NCBI GenBank assembly: GCA_018266255.1
Contig: JAFEAT010000019.1
Coordinates: 1 to 64,000 of the forward strand
Reading direction: 5' to 3'
Length of the DNA stretch: 64,000 nucleotides
Source of the DNA: Cyanobacteria bacterium SZAS-4
Lineage (GTDB): Bacteria; Cyanobacteriota; Vampirovibrionia; Obscuribacterales; Obscuribacteraceae
Below, piece by piece: positions 16,941 through 25,431 of this stretch. The notes beneath the pieces were generated by a model. It had not been told where the DNA came from. It saw only the letters and a list, made by a program, of their open reading frames with translations, and ran no database searches. Made by a program: the position numbers and the translations under genes. How positions within the stretch are numbered: the stretch's first letter is position 1; every line of letters begins with the position of its first letter.

Positions 16941-17999
16941 TTATTCGGTCGGAGGTGGAAGCGGTGGGGGAACGAAAGCTGGAGGTTGTTGACCGGCTGG
17001 CGGAAATTGTTGGCCGAAGCGCAAGCGACTGATCTTGGCGGTTCCCTTAAGACTGAATTGCTTACCAGGCACCACTTTCAAGTCAGTAAAGCTGAATTGA
17101 ATATCATCAGATTTGCTGCCCCAACTTGCCAAGCCGTTCACTCTTTTGACAAGCATTTCTGACAATGTCGGAGAGATTTCGCTTCCGTTTGTATTTAGAT
17201 GAGTGTCGCTTACGGCGATCCAGCCGTTTTCCAAACCAAGCTTGGCATTTAATTCAAGCGGCATCGGCATGGCAGTTCCGCCCATGCCAATGTTGGCTTG
17301 AGTGGTGAATGAGATGCGATTTTGCTTTTGCAAAGTGACGTTGGCACCGCTGAGAGTGATACCAAAATTGGAGGCATTGGCGCCCAGCAAACTGGCTAAC
17401 ATGCCGACTTTTTTGTTGGCTGTGACTGACAAGCGTTCCAGTGTTTGTGGGTTTCCCAGAAATGCGTTCAAGTTTTGTTGACTGATCACAGCTGAGACTT
17501 CAGCGTCGATGGGTGTCTTGAACTGCAGAACCTTGTCGTTCTTCATCAAGGTAGGGTCGAAAGCCATGTCGCCAATTGCATTGAGCGTGAGCTGGTCGAA
17601 GACGAACATGGGGAAGTGTCCGCCATTAACGTTGATGGACAGCCCTTTGACAGTGCCCGCTCTCATGTCGAGGTTGGCAGCGCTCACGTGCAATTTGTCT
17701 ATGGAAGAATTTTGAAGGTGGGCGTCGTCTATCTCCAGCTCTACTTTTCCGAATCCACCGTTGCTTATATCTAAAAACGATAGAGGTGTTGGTTGAGTTG
17801 GTGGAATTGAAGGCTGCGCCAGTGGAGGAGTTGGCTGCGGTGTCGGCAAGACTTGAGTCTGTTCGATTGAGCCTGGAACGACTGTACCCGGTGACTGCGC
17901 CTGCGCAATGTCAATCGTGCAGAGGGTTGTTGCCGTCGATAAAGACAGGTAGACCAAAAGCGCTCGAATTCGTTTTCCCGTTCCGGAGTTGCCAATCAT
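16941..17999 (-). CDS. Exported DUF2993 (LmeA-like) protein
   Basis: A signal peptide (basic start, hydrophobic core, cut near AQA-QS) is followed by a proline-rich linker (about 40-70) and a beta-rich domain. Phrases such as VSAANLDMRAGTVKGLSINVNGG match the DUF2993/LmeA family, whose actinobacterial member binds phospholipid in the envelope. The C-terminus is Pro-rich (PPPLPPP). I chose the ATG at 17999, preceded by CAGGTG, because it directly starts the signal peptide; the longer frame to 18083 would bury it. Cyanobacteria also have many DUF2993 proteins. The envelope lipid role is inferred from family only. Confidence 0.75.
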   Translation of the reverse strand: MIGNSGTGKRIRALLVYLSLSTATTLCTIDIAQAQSPGTVVPGSIEQTQVLPTPQPTPPLAQPSIPPTQPTPLSFLDISNGGFGKVELEIDDAHLQNSSIDKLHVSAANLDMRAGTVKGLSINVNGGHFPMFVFDQLTLNAIGDMAFDPTLMKNDKVLQFKTPIDAEVSAVISQQNLNAFLGNPQTLERLSVTANKKVGMLASLLGANASNFGITLSGANVTLQKQNRISFTTQANIGMGGTAMPMPLELNAKLGLENGWIAVSDTHLNTNGSEISPTLSEMLVKRVNGLASWGSKSDDIQFSFTDLKVVPGKQFSLKGTAKISRLRFGQQFPPAGQQPPAFVPPPLPPPTE

Positions 18000-18061
18000 T
18001 TGTACACCTGAGATTTGGACGTATTTTAAAATTATAGTGTGAACGAAATTATTATGTGCAA

Positions 18062-18092
18062 AGCCACTCTCTGGACAATCCAAAGAGTGGCT
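18062..18092 (-). terminator. Stem-loop terminator of the threonine-rich lipoprotein gene
   Basis: On the minus strand AGCCACTCT and AGAGTGGCT form a 9-bp stem that can continue through GGA/TCC in the loop, followed by TTTGC. It lies 38 bases after the lipoprotein stop codon. The T run is short, so efficiency is uncertain. Confidence 0.55.
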
Positions 18093-18130
18093 AAGAAACC
18101 TGATTTATTCAGATTACCAGTGCAACAAAA

Positions 18131-18352
18131 CTACGGAGTAGTTGTTGTGCTCGTGGTGGTACCAGTTGTTGTTGTAGCTGGTGCACCAGTGGTGGTGGTA
18201 GTAGTTGTGGTAGTTGCAGTTGCGTCAGGCGTAGCTGTTGTGGTGCCTGTCGTTGTAGTAGTGGTTTCTGAAGTACCGCCACATGCTGTCAAGGAAGCTA
18301 CGAGTGCGAAGCTAGCCGCAGCAAGGGCGATGGTTTGGAATTTCGAAGTCAT
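18131..18352 (-). CDS. Small lipoprotein with poly-threonine tracts
   Basis: A 73-residue protein has a lipoprotein signal peptide with lipobox LTAC (Cys24). The mature part is almost entirely threonine: 32 of 50 residues, in runs of up to nine, broken by Gly, Ala, Pro and one SE. It should be a lipid-anchored, unstructured and possibly O-glycosylated surface tail. An AGGAGA lies about 12 bases before the ATG and a stem-loop follows the stop, so it looks like a genuine single-gene transcript. The repetitive ACN codons could change number by slippage. I do not recognise a named family. Confidence 0.75.
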   Translation of the reverse strand: MTSKFQTIALAAASFALVASLTACGGTSETTTTTTGTTTATPDATATTTTTTTTTGAPATTTTGTTTSTTTTP

Positions 18353-18693
18353 AAAGTCTGATCGTCTCCTTCTTTGCCTAATGAGATTGTTCTGTTGTGT
18401 AATTCGAAAGGCAAACTAGTAACTTTTTGCCAACTCTGGAACGGCCGCAATTATACATTTAATTGAAGCCGAGTCAAACCACTTGGAATGCATACCTGTA
18501 GCTAAGGTAACGGCTCCGCCTAGCATTCAGGCGGCGGAACGATATCGACAAGATTGCTTACATATGTATCGACTACGTCGCTACAAAGTGCCGTCAAGGC
18601 TGATTGAGTTTGAGTTCAACCGCATTGTAAAGAGAAGCGAAGCAAGCGCAGCATTTCGATCACTTCTACTGCGTAATATTTTTTTGTCTGTGA
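18353..18693. other. Intergenic region between lipoprotein gene and gpmI
   Basis: These 341 bases hold the upstream region of the lipoprotein gene. An open frame on the plus strand (18483-18704) runs through most of it, but it has no good ribosome binding site and overlaps the gpmI end; I do not call it a gene. No RNA fold was recognised. Confidence 0.5.
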
Positions 18694-20241
18694 TTATCTT
18701 TTAAAAAGAGAATTGCCTGTCATCTGGCTTGGCTTCTCCATTCCCATGAGGGCAAGAATTGTCGGCGCAACATCGGCCAAACCACCGTCACCTAATTTGG
18801 TGCCGGTTTTCAAGCCGAGATGGTCAGTCGCCTGAAAGTCTGCCACTACAAGTGGTACCGGGTTTGTCGTGTGAGCCGTGTGCGGGTCGCCGGTGCGTAA
18901 GTCGATCATTTGCTCGCAGTTGCCATGGTCTGCCGTAATAACCAGTGAGCCCTTTGCCTGACTGACAGCTTCGAGCAACATTCCAAAAGCTTGATCTACT
19001 GATTCCATTGCTTCGACTGCGGCTTCCAGAATTCCGGTGTGACCGACCATGTCAGGATTGGCAAAATTCAAAACAATAAAAGGATATTTGCCTGAAGTTA
19101 TAGATTGGCAAGCTACCTCGCAAACTTGCGGCGTTTGCATCTGTGGCGCCAGGTCGTAAGTGGCGATTTTCAACGATGGAACCAATTGCCTTTCTTCGAG
19201 CGGGCAGGCTTCCTCTTTGCCACCATTGAGGAAATAAGTGACATGGGCGTATTTTTCCGTTTCTGCAGTGTGAAATTGAGCTTTGTGGTGGCACGACATC
19301 CACTCGGGCAGGGAGTTGTCGATTTCTTGATTTGGTAGCACAGACGGGTTGAAGGCGACAGGCAAATTTAGAGAACTGTCGTATTCCGTTAGACATCCAT
19401 AGAAAATTGATGGTGACATGGGTCGCAAAAACGGATCGAAATTTTCTTGAGTGAGCGCGCGACTGATTTGTCTGACACGGTCCGGTCTGAAATTGAAGCA
19501 GAGCACCGCGTCGCCGTCTTGAATCGGTCGAGCCGTGACCACTCGCGGCAAGACAAACTCGTCACCGAGATTGTTGGCGTAAGACTCTTCTACTGCGGCA
19601 GTGGCTGAATCAGCTGCTGGAGCGTCACCTAAAACAAGTGCTCGCCAATACTTTTCCAGCCGCTCCCAGCGGTTGTCTCGGTCCATCGCATAATATCGCC
19701 CGCAGACAACTCCTACCTTGCCCACGCCAACTAGTTTTGCCTGTAGTTCGCGCATGAAACGCAGCGCCGAGCGTGGTGGCGTGTCGCGACCGTCCAAAAT
19801 CGGATGCACAATCAATTCGTTCACACCGTTACGTTTTGCCAGCTCGATCAGAGCATCCAGGTGGTCTGGACTGGAATGGACGCAACCATCGCTGACCAGT
19901 CCCAAAATATGTAGAGCTTTTCCTGGCGCCTTGGCGATGGCTGCTGCTTGCGCAAGAACCGGATTAGTGAAAAAAGTGCCGTCGGCAATTGTGTTGCTGA
20001 TCAGTGTCAGCTTCTGAATGACGACGCGTCCCGACCCTATTGTTAAATGACCGACTTCTGAATTGCCCATTAAGCCTGGCGGCAGTCCGACGTGGATGCC
20101 CGATGCCTGCAAGAGGCTGTTGGGAAATTTCTCCAACATATTGTTGTAGTGCGGAGTTTTGGCCGCTCTGATCGAGTTCCCCCGCTTCTCTTGGGAGACT
20201 CCCCAGCCGTCTAAGATCAACAAAGTCACAGGTGCTGCCAC
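18694..20241 (-). CDS. gpmI: 2,3-bisphosphoglycerate-independent phosphoglycerate mutase
   Basis: This two-Mn enzyme interconverts 3- and 2-phosphoglycerate in glycolysis. LLILDGWG holds a metal Asp, GNSEVGHLTIGSGR holds the phosphorylated Ser, and HPILDGRDTPP, CFNFRPDR, NFANPDMVGHTG and TADHGNCE complete the alkaline-phosphatase-like active site. The 515-aa length is normal. The start is GTG at 20241, since AGGAGA lies five bases upstream; a GTG five codons earlier would place that ribosome binding site inside the gene. The gene is divergent from the PhoR-like kinase. Confidence 0.96.
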   Translation of the reverse strand: MAAPVTLLILDGWGVSQEKRGNSIRAAKTPHYNNMLEKFPNSLLQASGIHVGLPPGLMGNSEVGHLTIGSGRVVIQKLTLISNTIADGTFFTNPVLAQAAAIAKAPGKALHILGLVSDGCVHSSPDHLDALIELAKRNGVNELIVHPILDGRDTPPRSALRFMRELQAKLVGVGKVGVVCGRYYAMDRDNRWERLEKYWRALVLGDAPAADSATAAVEESYANNLGDEFVLPRVVTARPIQDGDAVLCFNFRPDRVRQISRALTQENFDPFLRPMSPSIFYGCLTEYDSSLNLPVAFNPSVLPNQEIDNSLPEWMSCHHKAQFHTAETEKYAHVTYFLNGGKEEACPLEERQLVPSLKIATYDLAPQMQTPQVCEVACQSITSGKYPFIVLNFANPDMVGHTGILEAAVEAMESVDQAFGMLLEAVSQAKGSLVITADHGNCEQMIDLRTGDPHTAHTTNPVPLVVADFQATDHLGLKTGTKLGDGGLADVAPTILALMGMEKPSQMTGNSLFKR

Positions 20242-20404
20242 AATTAGTCTCCTCACATCCCAACGATTGATTGGCGATTGTATTCTCTTTGAATCTCTTT
20301 ATATCCTCACGACTAAGAATGTAGTTCGGCAATCTGAAAATACTGCGACGCCTTTCGCAACGACATCAGGTACTATTAGCACGCACGTCAGTCGTGGACT
20401 GGAT

Positions 20405-21232
20405 ATGCGTAATAAGCAGCCTAACGAAGCTTCGAGAAAAACTAAACGCAACGAAACTACGGTTGTCGAACAACCTAGGCAAGCTCGTGTGGAAGTATCA
20501 GTTGATGGCGACGGGCAGGCTCAGCCTGCGGTCAAAGCCGAGCCCGTGCGTGATGCCGATTGGATAGCGGAAGCGTCGCATGAACTGCGCTTGCCAATTG
20601 CGAACTTAAAACTGTTGATCGAAACTCTGCTGGATGGTGGCGCGCTTGAAGACGAAGCGACGGCACGACGCATGTTGTCGCGGGCAAAAACTGAAATCGA
20701 TCGATTGCAAAGCCTGGTCGTAAATTTGCTTTCTGTCGAGCAAAGCGCTTCCCGACGGGAAGTAACGAAGCTCTGGGTGCCGCTCGACGCTCGAGCAAAT
20801 TATGCAGTCGAGACGACAAAGAAACAGGCGTCCGAGAAAAACATACGCGTTGATATGCAGATCGAGGGTGGTTTCTATATCTACGCAAATCCAGAGCAGC
20901 TAGATCAAGTGATTCTCAATTTGGTCGAGAACGCCATTAAATTTACGCCTGAAGGTGGCGTTGTCACAATCAAGTCTGGCTCTAAACCTGGAATGTTTTC
21001 GGTGGAAGACACAGGCATCGGCATGGCTGCCCAGGAGATTCCCAAGATCTTCCAACGCTTCTATCGAGTCGACCGCGCTGCATCTCGCGGTAGCACGGGG
21101 CTAGGATTATCAATCGTGAAACATATTGCTGAAGTGCACGGTGCTAAGATAAACGTGATCTCGGAAGAAGGGCGCGGCTCTGTCTTCCAGTTAGAATTTC
21201 CATCGCCGCAAAGCGTTGGTGCAAGTCGTTGA
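20405..21232 (+). CDS. Membrane-free PhoR/SphS-like histidine kinase
   Basis: HisKA begins at about residue 53 with the phosphorylated His59 in SHELRLPIANL (Leu replaces the usual Thr of RTP), followed by a HATPase domain with LVENAIKFTPEGG, VEDTGIGMA and GSTGLGLSIV. The 50 residues before it are basic and disordered, with no membrane helix, PAS or HAMP domain. The ATG at 20405 is chosen because the longer frame runs antisense into gpmI. PhoB- and PhoU-like genes follow, which makes phosphate sensing by interaction with other proteins the best guess. No Pst transporter is in the window. Confidence 0.85.
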   Translation: MRNKQPNEASRKTKRNETTVVEQPRQARVEVSVDGDGQAQPAVKAEPVRDADWIAEASHELRLPIANLKLLIETLLDGGALEDEATARRMLSRAKTEIDRLQSLVVNLLSVEQSASRREVTKLWVPLDARANYAVETTKKQASEKNIRVDMQIEGGFYIYANPEQLDQVILNLVENAIKFTPEGGVVTIKSGSKPGMFSVEDTGIGMAAQEIPKIFQRFYRVDRAASRGSTGLGLSIVKHIAEVHGAKINVISEEGRGSVFQLEFPSPQSVGASR

Positions 21233-21242
21233 GAGAAAAGAA

Positions 21243-21953
21243 ATGACTACCAGTGCGCAAAAAGTGATGCTCGTTGACGATGATGAAACAATCATCGACA
21301 CGCTTGAGTTCAATTTGAAGCGTCACGGTTTTTCTGTCACGTCGTTCAATCGCGGCGCCGTCGCCCTGGCAAAGTTCGATGAACTGTCACCTGCACTGGT
21401 TATTTTGGATTGGATGCTGCCGGACATGATCGGTCCTGAAATTTGTAAATTGATTCGATCGCGATCTTCCGATGTGCCAATTTTGATGCTGACCGGACGC
21501 TCCAGTCCCGCTGATGTTGCGACTGGTCTCAGTGCCGGAGCCGATGATTATCTTTCCAAACCATTTAGCGCCATCGAGTTGCTTGCTCGTGTGCAAGCGC
21601 TTCTTCGTCGTGCTGGTAAGGCAAGTGGAAAAAATGGGCGCATTCAACTTGGCGATCTCGTTTTGGACAACGAGGCGAAGATGGTGCTCTGGCACAGCAA
21701 GCAGATAGATCTCTCGCCCAAAGAATTTTCTCTGCTGAGAACGCTCATGCAAAACGCGGGCAAAACTCTGTCGACTGAGACTTTGCTCAATCAAGTCTGG
21801 GGCTCGGATTTCTCTGGCGATGTGAAAACAGTGGCCGTGCATGTTCGCTGGCTCAGACAAAAATTAGAAGCGGATCCAAAAAATCCGCAGTTGCTGGAAA
21901 CCGTTCATCGCTCTGGATACAGATTGAATTCACCAGGTGAAAAGACGATTTAA
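21243..21953 (+). CDS. phoB: OmpR/PhoB-family response regulator
   Basis: The receiver domain (about 6-120) has the acidic pair in VDDDET, phosphoacceptor Asp in VILDWMLPD and Lys in LSKPF. The winged helix (about 135-230) shows LSPKEFSLLRTLMQNAGKTLS and VAVHVRWLRQKLEADP, ending HRSGYRL. The ATG at 21243 follows GAGAGAAAAG, 10 bases after the kinase stop. The order kinase, regulator, phoU points to phosphate control, so it is likely PhoB/SphR, but the symbol rests on context. Confidence 0.88.
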   Translation: MTTSAQKVMLVDDDETIIDTLEFNLKRHGFSVTSFNRGAVALAKFDELSPALVILDWMLPDMIGPEICKLIRSRSSDVPILMLTGRSSPADVATGLSAGADDYLSKPFSAIELLARVQALLRRAGKASGKNGRIQLGDLVLDNEAKMVLWHSKQIDLSPKEFSLLRTLMQNAGKTLSTETLLNQVWGSDFSGDVKTVAVHVRWLRQKLEADPKNPQLLETVHRSGYRLNSPGEKTI

Positions 21954-21979
21954 GAACTTAGCTAGATAGGAGTGGTGAT

Positions 21980-22639
21980 GTGAAAGCCGAAGCGATAATG
22001 CTCTTCAAAGAAGATGTCCTGACCCTGGGTCGGTTGGTGGATCGCACGGTCGAAGAGATGCTGCGCATGTTGAAAAAAGATCCCAGTGCCGATCTGGGAT
22101 TCATCGAGCAACAAGAGGTTCACATCAATCGCATGTTTACCGAGATCGAAGAGAAGTGTCTCGATCTCTTGCTTGAAAAAGATATGCTGCAAGAGAAAGA
22201 CATTCGCACCTTGTTTGTCAGCGCATCGATCGCATCCAAGTTCGAACGCATGGCAGACCATGCCAACCGAGTAGCGAGAATCGGCTCCTGGGCTCGTGAA
22301 GACAAGCTCGAAGTGCCATCTGAACTGCCTGAAATGGCCGACGTCGTGCACAAAATGGTGCAGGAAGTTTTGCTGTGTTACATCACTGATTCCGCGCAAA
22401 AAGCACAAGAAATTCTCAAACGCGACAGTGAAGTCGATTATTTAGACGACGTACTTTCAAAGAAATTGCTATCTGATCTAGGCTCGCAAGACTCAGCCAG
22501 GGCCCAGATGCGCGCTCAATTCTTGTTTGGTGGAAGATTCCTCGAACGCATGGGCGATCTAGCCGGTTCGATTGCAAAACGAAGTTATTTCATTGCCACA
22601 GGCGAACGATTGAAACCTGAAGCAAGCGGTATCGTATAA
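21980..22639 (+). CDS. phoU: Phosphate transport system regulator PhoU
   Basis: PhoU links the Pst transporter to the PhoR kinase and dampens the Pho response. Two three-helix PhoU repeats are visible: one around LGRLVDRTVEEMLRML to SIASKFERMADHANRVARIG, the second ending RFLERMGDLAGSIAKRSYFI, with the metal-binding E/D-x-x-x-D clusters. The length (219 aa) is normal. The start is GTG at 21980 with TAGGAG upstream. It lies directly after the PhoB-like gene in the same orientation. Confidence 0.92.
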   Translation: MKAEAIMLFKEDVLTLGRLVDRTVEEMLRMLKKDPSADLGFIEQQEVHINRMFTEIEEKCLDLLLEKDMLQEKDIRTLFVSASIASKFERMADHANRVARIGSWAREDKLEVPSELPEMADVVHKMVQEVLLCYITDSAQKAQEILKRDSEVDYLDDVLSKKLLSDLGSQDSARAQMRAQFLFGGRFLERMGDLAGSIAKRSYFIATGERLKPEASGIV

Positions 22640-22649
22640 GGGTAAGCAT

Positions 22650-23711
22650 TTGCCAGTTGTTATTATTGCCGGCGACGAAGAGTTCGAACTTTCCAGACGA
22701 GTACAGCATCTGCGCGTCAGTCTGGTTGATCCTAATTGGGCTTCAGTCAACTTTTTGCGCCTCGATAATCCACCTTTGCAAGAAATTATTGATGCGTCTG
22801 GAACTCTTCCGTTTGGTCCAGGCAACAAAGTTGTTTTGATCGATCGTTGCGAGCTATTTACCAAGAAGCGCACGAAGGGCGGCGATGACGCCGGTAGATC
22901 TGAATCAGACAGCAAGAGCAAAGACAAAGAGAAACTTTTAGATGAGCTGGAGAAATCTTTAGCGACAGTGGCAGAAAATACGTATGTGATTTTTGCCTGT
23001 CCATTCAATCTCGACCAGACGCTGAAAACCACTAAGGCTGTGCAAAAGCACGCAAAAATTGAAAAGTTCGAGAAACAAAAATTCTATGTCGGTAGCCCCA
23101 ACGGCGTACTCAGTTCGTGGTGCCGCACTGAGGCTAAGTCGCATGGTGCCACCATTGAAGACCAGGCAATTACTTATTTGCTTGATGGAACAGAGGCTAA
23201 TCTGCGACAGATCGCCGCTGAAATCGAAAAGGCGTCTATACATGTTTTACCGGGTAACCACATTACATATCAGGTTGTAGTTCAACTCAGCCCTTATCAC
23301 TCTCATGTCTTCGCTCTCGCTGACTACTGGCTAAGTGGCAAAGGAAAAGAAGCCTTAGCAAGCGCGGAAGAGATTCTCACTCGACAGAGTGCGATGCCTA
23401 TAATTGCCACCATGCAGACGATGATATCTAAGTGGATACTGATGAAGTCGCTGTGCGAAAAATTCAATCATGATTTGCCCACGCCGCCCGGTGTTCTTCG
23501 TCGCGAACTGCCTATGAACGAATTAGTTCGAAGAGTGGCAGGCGAACTTAAGGCAAAGGAGTTTATGATAGAAAAAGATCTCAAGAGAATATCCAAATTT
23601 CCGCTTGATAGGCTGATCGAAAAGCGTCTTGATTTGACAAGATTGGAAGATGCGATCAAGACGGGGATGATACCTGAGAGTCACGCATTGCAAGTATTCC
23701 TTGCCGGTTAA
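22650..23711 (+). CDS. holA: DNA polymerase III subunit delta
   Basis: Delta opens the beta sliding clamp within the clamp loader. The N-terminal domain (VIIAGDEEFELSRRV), the LPFGPGNKVVLID region, a charged insert (KGGDDAGRSESDSKSKDKEK, about 73-92), and the later QAITYLLDGTEANLRQIAAEIEK and collar helices match HolA. The length of 353 aa is normal. The start is TTG at 22650 behind AAGGGTAA. It is 10 bases after phoU, likely cotranscribed. The charged insert is longer than in E. coli. Confidence 0.88.
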   Translation: MPVVIIAGDEEFELSRRVQHLRVSLVDPNWASVNFLRLDNPPLQEIIDASGTLPFGPGNKVVLIDRCELFTKKRTKGGDDAGRSESDSKSKDKEKLLDELEKSLATVAENTYVIFACPFNLDQTLKTTKAVQKHAKIEKFEKQKFYVGSPNGVLSSWCRTEAKSHGATIEDQAITYLLDGTEANLRQIAAEIEKASIHVLPGNHITYQVVVQLSPYHSHVFALADYWLSGKGKEALASAEEILTRQSAMPIIATMQTMISKWILMKSLCEKFNHDLPTPPGVLRRELPMNELVRRVAGELKAKEFMIEKDLKRISKFPLDRLIEKRLDLTRLEDAIKTGMIPESHALQVFLAG

Positions 23712-23741
23712 AGCAACGTCGATTCAGTCGAGGAAAGAAGT

Positions 23742-24512
23742 ATGTCGGATACACAATTCGTCTTAGAAGAGATGACCGCACGAGACACGTGGCGGATTTT
23801 CAGAATCATGGCCGAGCTTGTCGAGGGCTTCGACGAATTATCAAAGATTGGTCCAGCCGTATCAATGTTTGGATCAGCGCGCTGCGGACCAGATTCAGAA
23901 GAGTACAAGCTGGCTGAAATCATCGCTCGCAAGTTAGCCGAAAGAGGATTCGCTGTCATCACAGGCGGCGGACCCGGCATCATGGAAGCTGGAAACAAAG
24001 GCGCTCTCGCTGCCGGTGGAACGTCAATCGGTTTGAACATCCAGCTGCCGCGCGAACAACAAGGCAACCGGCACCAGACAGTTTCAGTCGACTTCAAATA
24101 CTTTTTCGTGCGCAAGCTCATGTTCGTCAAGTACGCGATGGCATTTGTCATCATGCCAGGCGGCTTTGGTTCGTTGGATGAACTGTTTGAAGCACTGACA
24201 TTGATTCAAACACGCCGAATCAAGCACTTCCCGCTCTTCCTGGTGGATTCCAAATTCTGGCAACCATTGCTGGACTGGTTACGCAAAGACGTAGTGCAAA
24301 GGGGCTTCCTCACTGAACTGGAACTGGATCTGATCACGGTGGTTGACGATCCTGATGAGTTGGTTGAGCAAATCGCCTGGTGCGATCAAGAAAAGTGTTA
24401 TCTATCGGATCAAGGACTCCTGAGCTATCCAAAACGAAACGGCAAAGGGATTGTTATCGAGCCCGGAAACCCTGCACAAACACAAAACAACAGCCGAGAC
24501 GAACTCCTCTAA
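23742..24512 (+). CDS. LOG-family (TIGR00730) nucleotide-binding protein
   Basis: Members of this Rossmann-fold family hydrolyse nucleoside 5'-monophosphates, as in cytokinin LOG or PpnN. GGGPGIMEAGNKGA and PGGFGSLDELFE are the two signature motifs of the active site and are intact. The N-terminal SMFGSARCGPD fits the family. The length of 256 aa is at the long end. The ATG is preceded by GAGGAAAG. In most bacteria the physiological substrate is unclear, and the sequence cannot settle it. Confidence 0.88.
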   Translation: MSDTQFVLEEMTARDTWRIFRIMAELVEGFDELSKIGPAVSMFGSARCGPDSEEYKLAEIIARKLAERGFAVITGGGPGIMEAGNKGALAAGGTSIGLNIQLPREQQGNRHQTVSVDFKYFFVRKLMFVKYAMAFVIMPGGFGSLDELFEALTLIQTRRIKHFPLFLVDSKFWQPLLDWLRKDVVQRGFLTELELDLITVVDDPDELVEQIAWCDQEKCYLSDQGLLSYPKRNGKGIVIEPGNPAQTQNNSRDELL

Positions 24513-24627
24513 CAGTCGAACTCTTTACTACCGCAGCCACACCCTAATTAAGGAATGTGGTAAAAATCCGGCTTTCCGCATACCTGTACTTATAATCTTC
24601 ATTCGTGAAGTGGCGGGAGGAAGGTCC

Positions 24628-25410
24628 TTGAAGATTGCTGTGTGTGTAAAAGCCGTGCCTGACACGGAAGCGAAGATCGTCGTTGCTGCAGACAAGACGA
24701 ATATCGATCTAGCCGGTGTGCGTTTTATCACAAGCCCTTACGATGAGTTCGCCGTCGAAGAGGCGCTGAGAATCAAAGAGAAGCACGGTGGCGAAACCGT
24801 GGTTATCTCGATGGGTGGCGACGAATGCACAGACGTGATTCGTGACTCGCTCGCTCGTGGCATCGATGCCGCTATTCATTTAAAGGACGACGACTTCAAG
24901 AACCTCGATCCTCTCAGCACTGGCAAAGTGTTGGCTGCTGCCATCAAAGATGGTGGCTATGATGTTATTCTCTGCGGTCAACAAGGCGTAGGTGGCGACA
25001 ACAATCAGGTGCCATCAATCCTCGCTGAATTGCTTGATTTGCCCCAGGCAACTGTATTGATGAAGCTCGAAATCGAGGGCGGAAAGTTCAAAGCCGAGCG
25101 TGAAGTTGAAGGCGCTCACGACACTGTCGAAGGATCACTACCAGCTTTATTCAGCGCCCAGAAAGGGCTCAATGAGCCACGTTACTCCTCGATCAAAGGT
25201 GTAATGGCTGCTCGCAAAAAAGAAATCGTAGTCAAGGATGCCACCGCTCTTGGAGTCAAGGGCAAGGTTGGCGGAGACCAGCGCAAAGTCAAATTGAAAG
25301 AGATGATCATGCCGCCCGATCGTCCATCAGGCAAGAAAATTGAGGGCGATGCTGACACACAAGCTAAGACATTGGTTCAGCTTTTGCGTAGCGAAGCACG
25401 CGTCATCTAA
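24628..25410 (+). CDS. etfB: Electron transfer flavoprotein subunit beta
   Basis: EtfB binds AMP and forms a heterodimer with EtfA, which shuttles electrons from acyl-CoA dehydrogenases to the quinone pool. VCVKAVPDTEAKI, TSPYDEFAVEEALRIKEK, CGQQGVGGDNNQVPSILAELL and ARKKEI are typical. The start is TTG at 24628 behind GGGAGGAAGG; the longer open frame back to 24451 overlaps the LOG gene and has no homology. The resulting 260 aa is the standard size. etfA follows after 21 bases. Confidence 0.95.
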   Translation: MKIAVCVKAVPDTEAKIVVAADKTNIDLAGVRFITSPYDEFAVEEALRIKEKHGGETVVISMGGDECTDVIRDSLARGIDAAIHLKDDDFKNLDPLSTGKVLAAAIKDGGYDVILCGQQGVGGDNNQVPSILAELLDLPQATVLMKLEIEGGKFKAEREVEGAHDTVEGSLPALFSAQKGLNEPRYSSIKGVMAARKKEIVVKDATALGVKGKVGGDQRKVKLKEMIMPPDRPSGKKIEGDADTQAKTLVQLLRSEARVI

Positions 25411-25431
25411 TTTTTTAACTAGGAGAGAGAA

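Noticed and set aside
18483-18704. Plus-strand open frame of 73 codons
   Set aside because: It has an ATG but only a weak GGA before it, overlaps the gpmI 3' end in antisense and shows no recognisable motif. It cannot be excluded as a small gene.
20159-20404. N-terminal extension of the PhoR-like kinase
   Set aside because: This part is antisense to the gpmI start and has no domain; the ATG at 20405 is sufficient for the kinase.
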